Made by a program: the position numbers and the translations under genes. A DNA stretch of 9,925 bases, taken from Frankiaceae bacterium (GTDB lineage Bacteria; Actinomycetota; Actinomycetes; JAFAQI01). The stretch lies in NCBI GenBank assembly GCA_030840615.1, contig JAVEEE010000056.1:1-9925 (forward strand), written 5' to 3'. This document shows positions 1-6,685 of the stretch, piece by piece; the first letter of the stretch is position 1, and each line of letters begins with the position of its first letter. Under the pieces are notes generated by a model. The model worked only from the letters and a program-made list of their open reading frames with translations. It was not told the DNA's origin and ran no database searches.

Positions 1-138
1 GTCGGCGCGATGACCCAGGTCTCCGACGTGTCCCGCCAATACGCCGTCGGATCCAAACAAGCCGCCGCCGCAGCCGCCCAGCTCAACGACCTCGCCGCCG
101 AGCTCCGCGCATCCATCGCCCAGTTCAAGGTCGGCTGA
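1..138 (+). CDS. C-terminal end of a methyl-accepting chemotaxis protein (partial)
   Basis: Frame 1 is open from the window edge to a TGA at 136-138 and gives the last 45 residues of a protein whose start lies outside the window. The residues are Ala-rich and helical, and end in LRASIAQFKVG. Aligned without gaps to the C-terminus of the next gene, 23 of 45 positions are identical by my count, including the shared F-K-V close to the end. That next gene is a clear chemoreceptor, so this is read as the end of the C-terminal helix of the receptor signalling hairpin. The sensor, the membrane part and the hairpin tip cannot be seen. It sits 66 bp upstream of its paralog in the same direction and is probably part of the same chemosensory operon. 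Any helical-tail protein could look like this alone; the paralogy to the neighbour makes the call. Confidence 0.85.
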   Translation, partial: VGAMTQVSDVSRQYAVGSKQAAAAAAQLNDLAAELRASIAQFKVG

Positions 139-204
139 GTCCGATCGGAGCAGGCCCGTTGCGCCATTTGCTGCAGACGGGCTCCCGAGGGGCCGATATG
201 TGCA

Positions 205-2058
205 ATGACGAGTGACTCGTCGCGGTCGGAGGACAACGTGAAGCGCAGCCGTGCTTCAGCCGACGACGTGATCACTGCCCTGCTGCTTCCGCAGCCACGG
301 GCGGGTGGTCACGACGTCCTCGCCGCCGATGCTGCGGAAGAGGCCGACGCTGTGCTGGACGTGGAGTCGTCGTTGTGGGCGCCCGCCCGGCCCCGCCCGG
401 CTCGTCCGGCACGTCCGGCTGCGGTGGCGGCTGCGGCGACTGCACCGGTTGCCTTCGCGGAGATGGACGTCGCGCCCGCCCTCGGCCCGAGCAGCGCCGA
501 CCCCGACTTTGCCGGCCGGCTGCTGCGGGTCGCCGAGCTCGTCACGTTCGGTGCCTTCGTGCTGCTCGTCGTCTCGGCAATTCTCGCTGCACGCTTCGGC
601 GACGGCTCGCTGCACGTGCACGAGCTGCCGTTTGCCGGCTGGGGGCTTGCTGCGACCGTCGCGTCGTTGACGTTGGCGCACCTCTGCGGGCAGTCCTACT
701 CGGCGGTGCTGCCCCAAGGTCGGCACCGGCTGCTCTGCGCCTTGCTCATGCTTGCCCTGCTGGTCGCGGTCACCGGCGTCGTCGCCAACGCCGACGGTGT
801 CGCCGGGCCGGCCTGGGTGCTGTTCCTGCCCGTCGTCCTCGTCGCCGGGGCCGTGTCGGGACCGGCTCTCGGGCTGGTCGTCGGCGCTGCTGCTGCCGCC
901 GGGGTCTACGCCGCGGCCGGCTTCTCCGACACGCTCACGGTGGCCGGCCTGGGTCGCCTGGTCGTCCTGCTGCCTGCCTTCCCGGCCGTGGGGTGGTCGG
1001 CCGGCGCGCTGGCCCGGCTGGCCGGCGATGCGGCACGGGAGGCGCAAGATGGCCGCGCCGGTCTGGAGAGCGACGTGCGACAGCTGTCGGCCGTGCTCGA
1101 CCAGGTGGCCGCAGGCGATCTCAGCGTCGTGCCGGCACCCGGCAGCAACGCCGACCCCGTCACCACGGCACTCGCTGTCGTCTTCTCCGACACGCTGCTC
1201 GCACTGCGCCGGCTGGTCCGCCGGATGGACGCCGTCGCCGACCGGCTGGCGGAAAGCTCCGTCGACCTGGCCGGCGCCGCTGAGCAGGAGGCAGGCGCGA
1301 TCGGCTCCCAGGTCGCCGCAGTCGCCGAGACGACGACGACCATCGAGCAGCTCGCAGCAACCGCCGTCAGCATCGCCGACACCGCCGTCCGCGTCTCGCA
1401 GTACGCCGGCAGCACCCGTCGCGACGTCGATGCCGGCGCTACCGCGGTGGAGGATGCGACCGCGGCCATGGCGCGCATCGCGCAAAGCGTCGCCGATCTC
1501 GACAGACGAGCCGGCAGCCTGCGCGAGCGCATCGGCCTGATCGCCACGACGACACACGTCATCGACGACATCGCGCGTCGTACGACGATCCTCGCGGTCA
1601 ACGCGTCCATCGAGGCGGCGCGCGCGGGTGAGCACGGCCACGGGTTCCACACCGTCGCGACCGAGGTCGGCACGCTCGCGACCCGCGCCCGCGAAGCGAC
1701 CGCGCGGATCGACACCATCGTCACCGAACTGATGACCGAGGCGACCGCCACTGCCGATGCGAGCGGCGACGGCCGGCAAGCCGTGATGGCCGGTGCTGCT
1801 CTGCAGGACGAGGTCGTGGCCTCGCTGGCCCGCATCGCCGCGATGGTCGACCAGACCACGATGGCCGCCCGGGAGATCACCGACGCCACCCGGCAGCAGC
1901 GCTTCGCCTCGGACGCCGTGGTCGCTGCCATGACCACCGTCACGACCGCCAGTGACCGCTATCGCGAGGGCAGCAGCCGCCATGTCACCGCCGCGGCTCG
2001 CCTCCGCGACCTCGCCGGCGCCCTGCGCGCCTCGCTCGGACGGTTCAAGGTCAGATGA
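205..2058 (+). CDS. Methyl-accepting chemotaxis protein with six-helix membrane sensor region
   Basis: Transmembrane chemoreceptor of 617 residues that should control CheA activity. Residues 1-105 are a cytosolic leader with no domain I recognise, A/P/R-rich at 61-82. Six hydrophobic segments follow (about 110-130, 143-161, 175-196, 203-218, 221-240, 249-270) with short loops, so there is no periplasmic sensor domain. A HAMP-like stretch with AAGDLS (302-307) leads into a long coiled-coil signalling domain. The hairpin tip is at 453-481, with LAVNASIEAARAGE followed by G-x-GF and V-A-x-E-V. At the tip the usual Q-T-N is R-T-T (459-461), although E470 and R473 of the conserved core remain. The ATG at 205 is preceded by GAGGGG at 187-192, a rather long 12-nt gap. 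It lies between a paralogous receptor and cheA. Receptor identity is certain; the ligand is unknown, and the membrane domain could sense lipid-phase, redox or energy signals (inference). Confidence 0.95.
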   Translation: MTSDSSRSEDNVKRSRASADDVITALLLPQPRAGGHDVLAADAAEEADAVLDVESSLWAPARPRPARPARPAAVAAAATAPVAFAEMDVAPALGPSSADPDFAGRLLRVAELVTFGAFVLLVVSAILAARFGDGSLHVHELPFAGWGLAATVASLTLAHLCGQSYSAVLPQGRHRLLCALLMLALLVAVTGVVANADGVAGPAWVLFLPVVLVAGAVSGPALGLVVGAAAAAGVYAAAGFSDTLTVAGLGRLVVLLPAFPAVGWSAGALARLAGDAAREAQDGRAGLESDVRQLSAVLDQVAAGDLSVVPAPGSNADPVTTALAVVFSDTLLALRRLVRRMDAVADRLAESSVDLAGAAEQEAGAIGSQVAAVAETTTTIEQLAATAVSIADTAVRVSQYAGSTRRDVDAGATAVEDATAAMARIAQSVADLDRRAGSLRERIGLIATTTHVIDDIARRTTILAVNASIEAARAGEHGHGFHTVATEVGTLATRAREATARIDTIVTELMTEATATADASGDGRQAVMAGAALQDEVVASLARIAAMVDQTTMAAREITDATRQQRFASDAVVAAMTTVTTASDRYREGSSRHVTAAARLRDLAGALRASLGRFKVR

Positions 2059-2074
2059 CGAGCGCCGAAAATTC

Positions 2075-2084
2075 AAAGGTGAGG
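2075..2084 (+). promoter_or_regulatory. Strong ribosome binding site for cheA
   Basis: AAAGGTGAGG lies four bases before the ATG at 2089 and closely matches the anti-Shine-Dalgarno complement. It is the clearest ribosome site in the window and fixes the cheA start. It is AT-richer than its surroundings and lies in the 30-bp gap after the receptor stop codon. Confidence 0.75.
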
Positions 2085-2088
2085 GCGC

Positions 2089-4260
2089 ATGGCCGGCTGG
2101 GCTGACGACCCTGAGCTTCTCGCGACGTTCCGCGCTGAGGTCGAGGAACGCGTCGCGTCGCTTTCGGCTGGGCTCCTCCAGCTCGAAACCCATCCCTCGC
2201 CCCGCCAGGTCGTCACCGGCATGTTCCGCGACGCCCACACGGTGAAGGGATCCGCCCGCATGCTGGGCCTCACCGGCGTACTACAGGTGGCGCACCGGTG
2301 CGAGGACCTGCTGGGCGCGCTGCGCGACGAACGCCTGCCGGTCCGCCGGGACCTCATCGACCTGCTGTTGGCGGCCTGCGACGGGATCGGCTCCGCCCTG
2401 CCGGGGCTGGACCACCCCGTTCCCGAAGAGCACCTGCAGGCGCTCGCCGATGCGCTCGATCAGGCCATCGCCGGGGACGTTGTGGTGGTGCCGGTCCGAC
2501 CCGACGCCGTCGTGGAGGCCGCCGCTGCATCCGAGGCTGAGGACCACGCGCTCGTCGACCATCTCGGTCAGACCCGCGCCGACTCGGTGCGCGTCGCGAC
2601 CGGCAAGGTCTATGACCTGCTCGACGTCGTCGGGGAGGCCGAGCTCGACGCGCGCCGGGTCGAGCGGGCGAGCAACTCGCTGGACGCGCTTACTGCCGAA
2701 CACTCGCGCTGGCTGCGGACGCTTCGCGACAGCCTGCCCGACGGTGTCGACGCCGACCACGCGCTCGCCCTGAGCCGACTCGTCGCAGTGGGCGACCGGC
2801 TGACGACCGCTGCCCGCGACCTGCGCGAGCTCGTCGACGACGCGCACGGCCGGCTCGCGTTGGTTCGTGACGGTGCGATGGGTCTCGCGATGGTGCCCGT
2901 GCGCCGGGTCGTCGCCGGACTTCCGCGCGTTGTGCGCGATGTCGCGGCAGCTACCGGCAAGGACGTTCTTCTCGTGCTCGCGGGTGAGGACGTCGAGCTC
3001 GACAAGCAGGTGCTCGACGGTGTCTCGGACGCGCTGAAGCATCTCGTTGTCAACGCGGTCGACCACGGCTGCGAGGACCCCGACGACCGCGTTGCGCTCG
3101 GCAAGCCGGCCCAGGCGACGGTGACCGTCAGCGCGCGCGCTGCCGGCGGCACGGTCGTGCTCGAGGTCGCCGACGACGGCGCCGGCATCGACGAGGCGGC
3201 GCTGCGGCTCGCAGCGATCGAACGCGGGGTGCTGGCACCCGAGTCCACGTTGAGCGGGCATGACCTGCTGCAGGTGCTCTTCCTCCCTGCGTTCTCCACC
3301 GCGACCGAGGTGACGGAGACGTCCGGGCGCGGTGTGGGGCTCGACGTCGTACGAAGCTCGGTGGAGTCACTCGGCGGCGCGGTCGACCTGCGCACCGACC
3401 CCGGACACGGCACCACCTTCACCCTGACCCTGCCGGTGACGCTCGGCGTGCTGCGCTGCCTCATCGCGAGGATCGGGGACGAGCGCTACGCGTTGCCCGT
3501 TCCTGGCATCGTCGAGTCGATCTCGCTGAAAGACGCCGAGGTCCATGCGCTCGCGGGCAGTCCGGTCGTCGTACGCCACGGCATCACCGTGCCGTTGCTG
3601 GACCTCGGGGCGGCCCTCGGGGTCACCAGCGGCCGCGAAGCGAGGGCCGCTGTCGTCGTCCGTCACGGCGACCGCCAGGTCGCGTGGGCCGTCGACCGGC
3701 TCGACGGGGAACGCGAGCTCGTCGTCAAGGACCTGGGTACGTTTCTCGGCCGCCCGCCGCTGGTCAGTGGTGCGACCATCGACGGTGATGGCTCCGTCAT
3801 CTGCCTCGTCGACCTGCGCGAGCTTGTCGGCGACGCCCGGCCCGCAGTCGTGCCGGCAACGGAGAGCAAGCCCGAAGCACCGGTCGGCAAGCGGGCGAGG
3901 GTTCTCGTGGTCGAGGACTCGGTCGGCGTTCGCGAGCTCGAGCGGGTCATCCTCGAGGGCGCGGGCTATGAAGTGATCACAGCGGTCGACGGCCTCGACG
4001 GAGCCGCTCGACTCAAGGACACGCCGGCCGACGTCGTCGTGAGCGACGTCGAGATGCCCGGCATGGACGGTTTCAACCTGACGCGCACGATCCGGCGGAC
4101 GCGAGGATGGGAGCAGGTCCCGGTCATCATCATGACGTCACGAGGCAGCGAGGACGACCAGCGAGCCGGCCTGGAGGCCGGCGCGAGTGCCTACCTTCTG
4201 AAGACCGAGTTCGACCAGAACCAGCTCGTCGAGACGGTACGCCGTCTCGTCGGGCGCTGA
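2089..4260 (+). CDS. cheA: Hybrid chemotaxis histidine kinase CheA with C-terminal receiver domain
   Basis: Cytoplasmic receptor-coupled kinase of 723 residues. P1/Hpt: about 1-125, phospho-acceptor H50 in AHTVKGSA. No P2 (CheY/CheB-docking) domain is evident; 126-163 looks like an acidic linker. P3 dimerization: about 164-265. P4 ATPase: N-box around HLVVNAVDHG (318-327, N322 kept; the residue before N, usually Arg, is Val), ADDGAGI (361-367), FSTATEVTETSGRGVGLDVV (402-421). P5 CheW-like domain: about 450-580, which should bind receptors. Receiver: about 603-720 with E609/D610, phospho-acceptor D653 in SDVEMPGMDG, T683 and K705. All catalytic elements are present, so an active kinase is expected. 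The attached receiver may act as phosphate sink or internal regulator, as in FrzE-like hybrid CheAs (family knowledge). Start fixed by a strong Shine-Dalgarno site; 13 bp separate it from the next gene, so co-transcription is likely. Confidence 0.96.
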   Translation: MAGWADDPELLATFRAEVEERVASLSAGLLQLETHPSPRQVVTGMFRDAHTVKGSARMLGLTGVLQVAHRCEDLLGALRDERLPVRRDLIDLLLAACDGIGSALPGLDHPVPEEHLQALADALDQAIAGDVVVVPVRPDAVVEAAAASEAEDHALVDHLGQTRADSVRVATGKVYDLLDVVGEAELDARRVERASNSLDALTAEHSRWLRTLRDSLPDGVDADHALALSRLVAVGDRLTTAARDLRELVDDAHGRLALVRDGAMGLAMVPVRRVVAGLPRVVRDVAAATGKDVLLVLAGEDVELDKQVLDGVSDALKHLVVNAVDHGCEDPDDRVALGKPAQATVTVSARAAGGTVVLEVADDGAGIDEAALRLAAIERGVLAPESTLSGHDLLQVLFLPAFSTATEVTETSGRGVGLDVVRSSVESLGGAVDLRTDPGHGTTFTLTLPVTLGVLRCLIARIGDERYALPVPGIVESISLKDAEVHALAGSPVVVRHGITVPLLDLGAALGVTSGREARAAVVVRHGDRQVAWAVDRLDGERELVVKDLGTFLGRPPLVSGATIDGDGSVICLVDLRELVGDARPAVVPATESKPEAPVGKRARVLVVEDSVGVRELERVILEGAGYEVITAVDGLDGAARLKDTPADVVVSDVEMPGMDGFNLTRTIRRTRGWEQVPVIIMTSRGSEDDQRAGLEAGASAYLLKTEFDQNQLVETVRRLVGR

Positions 4261-4273
4261 GGAGCTGTAAGCC

Positions 4274-5236
4274 ATGCCCACCGTTGTCATCGCCGACGAC
4301 AGCCCGACGCTTCGCCGCATCGTCACCTCGGTGCTCGGCCGCGAGGGCTACGACGTGGTGTCCGCCGAGGACGGCGTGCAGGCCGTGCAGTCCGTCTTCA
4401 GCACCATGCCCGACGCCGTCGTACTCGACGTGCAGATGCCGCGCGTGTCCGGCTACGTCGCCGCCCGGCTGTTGAAGGACGACTGGCAGACCGCAGACAT
4501 CCCGGTGATCCTCCTGACGTCGCTCGACGCAGCCAGCGACCGCTACTGGGGCGCGCAGACCGGAGCCGACCGTTACCTGACGAAGGACTTCGAGGCCCCC
4601 CAGCTGGTCGAGGCCGTGCAGGAAGTCATCGCCGCAGCCGACGCAGCCCGCGACGGTCGACCGGCGCTGCGACCCGATCCGGTCGAGCTCACCGACGACG
4701 ACGTGCTGTCACGTGTGTGTGACTTGCTGGACCGCAAGCTGTTCGAGACATCGGTTGCGGCCGACGTCACCGCTCTGGCTGCCACGACACACGGTTTCGA
4801 GCACACCGTCGCCGGCGTGCTGGACGTGCTGAAGCGGTTCGTCGACTACGACCTGGCCACCGTGCTGCTCCTCGACGAGGCCACCGCATATGTCGCTGTG
4901 TCCAACGAGACGTCGCAGACGCACTACACGGAGTTCATCGCCGCGGCCGCCGATGCGGCTGCTGCTGCCTCCGGACAGGAGGTCGTAGTCAGCGGTCTCG
5001 ACCTGCGGGTTGCTGACCCGGGCGGGCTGCTGGGGGAGGACGAGGACGCCCGGATGTCGACGTTCCTGTCCATGCCCCTGCGGGGACACGGCGGTCGCGT
5101 AGTGGGCGTCATGGCGCTGTCGAGCGGCACGAAGAACGCGTTCGGCGAGACCGCCCTCGCGACGCTGCGCCTCATCGACGGTCCGGCGGCCATCGTGATC
5201 GACAACGCCCGCCTCGCCGAGGTGCGCACCGGCTGA
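4274..5236 (+). CDS. Response regulator with receiver (REC) and GAF domains
   Basis: A 320-residue soluble protein. The receiver (about 3-121) has acidic pair D8/D9, phospho-acceptor D52 in VVLDVQMP, T82 and K104. The residue after the lysine is Asp (KDF), where most receivers have Pro. A linker and a GAF-type domain follow (about 160-316), seen from the pattern of buried strands such as VLDVLKRFVDYDLATVLLLD and the terminal SMPLRGHGGRVVGVMALS block. No DNA-binding, GGDEF, EAL, HD-GYP or phosphatase output domain follows; the protein stops just after the last GAF helix. The Shine-Dalgarno site (TGAGGAG, 4258-4264) overlaps the cheA stop codon, which suggests translational coupling and makes CheA the probable phosphodonor. 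GAF domains bind small ligands or dimerize, so the likely role is an adaptor or ligand-gated regulator (inference). The assignment of the second half as GAF rests on pattern, not on an alignment. Confidence 0.88.
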   Translation: MPTVVIADDSPTLRRIVTSVLGREGYDVVSAEDGVQAVQSVFSTMPDAVVLDVQMPRVSGYVAARLLKDDWQTADIPVILLTSLDAASDRYWGAQTGADRYLTKDFEAPQLVEAVQEVIAAADAARDGRPALRPDPVELTDDDVLSRVCDLLDRKLFETSVAADVTALAATTHGFEHTVAGVLDVLKRFVDYDLATVLLLDEATAYVAVSNETSQTHYTEFIAAAADAAAAASGQEVVVSGLDLRVADPGGLLGEDEDARMSTFLSMPLRGHGGRVVGVMALSSGTKNAFGETALATLRLIDGPAAIVIDNARLAEVRTG

Positions 5237-5261
5237 CAGTGAGCACCCCGCGGGTCAGCCG
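5230..5261. terminator. Candidate bidirectional terminator hairpin between converging genes
   Basis: CGGCTGAC (5230-5237) and GTCAGCCG (5254-5261) form a perfect 8-bp inverted repeat with a 16-base loop that contains the palindrome CCCGCGGG (5247-5254, sharing one base with the arm). The TGA of the + strand gene and the TGA of the - strand cysS lie in opposite arms. There is no T-tract on either side, so it is not a classic intrinsic terminator. T-poor hairpins between converging genes are common in GC-rich actinobacteria, which makes termination a reasonable guess. Confidence 0.45.
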
Positions 5262-6667
5262 AGGGTCCAGGTCTGACCGTCGGGCCCGTCGTTGACGGTG
5301 ACACCGAGCCCGGCGAGCTGCTCGCGCAGGGCATCCGCCGCCGCCCAGTCCTTGGCACTTCGTGAAGCGGCGCGCCGCTGCAACAGCTCGGCGGCACCGG
5401 CGGGCAGGTCGGCTGCGACGTCGTGCGGCCGGCCGACGTCGCGGACCAGGTCGAGACCGAGCACCCGGTCGATCCACGCGAACGTCTCGAACTTCGACCC
5501 GGCCGGGATGTCGCCGTCCTTCTCGAGCTCGGAGAGCGTGACCAGCACGGTCGGTGTGTCGAGGTCGTCGTCGAACGCGTCGCGAAGTCGTTGCACGTAG
5601 TCGGCGCACATCGCCGTCGACGGCGACTCGGCCCACTCGGCGACCTTGCTGCGCCATCGACGCAGTCGCCGGTCGGCACCTGCCAGCGCGTCCCACGTGA
5701 GGTTCATCTGCTGGCGGTAGCGGCCGGTGAGGAAGAAGAGCCGTAAGGCCAGGGGGTCATAGCCGCGATCGACGACGTCGCGCACCAGTACGACGTTGCC
5801 GGTCGACTTCGCCATCTTGCGACCCTCGGCCAGCAGATGCTCGCCGTGCACCCAGTGCCGGACGACCTCGTGGCCGACTGCCGAGTTGGACTGGGCGCGT
5901 TCGTCTTCGTGATGGGGGAAGCGCAGGTCGATGCCGCCCGTGTGCACATCGAAGGTCTCGCCCAGATGGTGCAAGGACATGGCCGAACACTCGATGTGCC
6001 AGCCGGGAAACCCCTTTCCCCAAGGGGTGTCCCACACCATCTGCCGCTGTGCTCCGGCGTACTTCCACAACGCCCAGTCGGCGTGGAAGCGCTTGCCGTC
6101 GGCGAGTTCCTCCGCGGCCTGGCGGTGGCCGGGGCGAAGGTCCTCGAGCCGGTTGCCCGAGATCGCACCGTACGACGGGAACGACCGGGCGTCGAAATAC
6201 ACCGAGCCGTCCGTGCCGACGTAGGCGTGGCCCTTGTCGAGGAGCGTCTGGATGAGCGCGAGCATCAGGTCGATGCATTCAGACGCGCGTGGATAGACAT
6301 CCGCGGGTTTGATGTTCAGGGCCGCGCAGTCCTCGAGAAACTGCGCCTCGTAGAACCGCGCGATCTCGAACGGGTCCTTGTTCTCCTCGCGGGCGGCGAG
6401 GAGCATCTTGTCCTCGCCGGAGAGCTCGATGCCGGTGTCGTCGGCGAGATGACCGACGTCGGTGATGTTCTGAACGAGCTGAACCTGCCAGGAGTGCAGG
6501 GTCTCGCCGACTCGTACGATGAGGTCACCGAGAAGGAACGTGCGCAGGTTGCCGACGTGCTGAAACCGGTAGACGGTTGGCCCACAGGCATAGACGCGTA
6601 GCCGGTGGCCCTTCTCCGGCCGGATCTCTTCCTGCTGCCGCGTCCGGGTGTCGGTGAGCCTCAGCAC
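5255..6667 (-). CDS. cysS: Cysteinyl-tRNA synthetase
   Basis: Class I aminoacyl-tRNA synthetase, 470 residues (typical length), which charges tRNA-Cys with cysteine using ATP. The ATP-binding HIGH-type motif is H37-V-G-N; the KMSKS-type loop is K284-M-A-K-S, with Ala at the usual Ser position. Zinc ligands match the family spacing: C28 (ACGPTVY), C227 (HIECSAM), H252 and E256 (PHHEDE). The end carries the usual DWAAADALREQLAGLG element of the tRNA-binding region. The paralog MshC (mycothiol ligase) was considered, but the ACGPTVY opening, full length and C-terminal domain fit CysRS. Start is GTG at 6667, the only start upstream of the conserved LRLTDTRTRQ; no clear Shine-Dalgarno site. It begins 18 bp after the stop of the secreted protein gene, so the two may share a transcript. 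The neighbours are not the ispD/ispF/rlmB set I associate with housekeeping cysS in actinobacteria, so it may be a second copy (inference). Confidence 0.95.
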   Translation of the reverse strand: MLRLTDTRTRQQEEIRPEKGHRLRVYACGPTVYRFQHVGNLRTFLLGDLIVRVGETLHSWQVQLVQNITDVGHLADDTGIELSGEDKMLLAAREENKDPFEIARFYEAQFLEDCAALNIKPADVYPRASECIDLMLALIQTLLDKGHAYVGTDGSVYFDARSFPSYGAISGNRLEDLRPGHRQAAEELADGKRFHADWALWKYAGAQRQMVWDTPWGKGFPGWHIECSAMSLHHLGETFDVHTGGIDLRFPHHEDERAQSNSAVGHEVVRHWVHGEHLLAEGRKMAKSTGNVVLVRDVVDRGYDPLALRLFFLTGRYRQQMNLTWDALAGADRRLRRWRSKVAEWAESPSTAMCADYVQRLRDAFDDDLDTPTVLVTLSELEKDGDIPAGSKFETFAWIDRVLGLDLVRDVGRPHDVAADLPAGAAELLQRRAASRSAKDWAAADALREQLAGLGVTVNDGPDGQTWTLG

Positions 6668-6685
6668 ACCGACAACCGTAGGCCG

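Noticed and set aside
140..149. TCCGATCGGA, a 10-bp palindrome between the two receptor genes
   Set aside because: Palindromes of this size are expected by chance many times in 10 kb of GC-rich DNA; there is no T-tract and no extension of the arms.
192..199. GCCGATAT, close to the -10 of flagellar sigma-28 promoters (GCCGATAA)
   Set aside because: There is no TAAA-type -35 at the right distance, and it lies only a few bases before the ATG at 205, too close for a normal leader.
1576..1587. CGTCGTACGACG palindrome in the receptor gene
   Set aside because: Twelve-base symmetry at codons for the hairpin tip is within chance expectation for this composition.
256..2238. A 660-codon open frame on the - strand opposite the chemoreceptor
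   Set aside because: It lies antisense to a certain receptor gene. Its product is rich in R, G, D and H without domain motifs, as expected for a shadow frame in GC-rich DNA.
2281..3464. Long - strand open frames opposite cheA
   Set aside because: The + strand shows all CheA motifs in order. The antisense products have low-complexity Ser/Arg/Thr or Asp/Val/Gly composition and no recognisable fold.
6005..6028. Two overlapping alternative hairpins (GGGAAA/TTTCCC and ACCCCTT/AAGGGGT) inside cysS
   Set aside because: They fall on the codons for the conserved W-G-K-G-F-P-G-W segment of CysRS, so protein constraint explains the sequence. They are also far from any start or end of a gene.
5255..6667. 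Reading the synthetase gene as mshC (mycothiol ligase)
   Set aside because: MshC is shorter and has a different opening around its HIGH motif. Here the ACGPTVY opening, all zinc ligands and the C-terminal tRNA-binding element fit CysRS.
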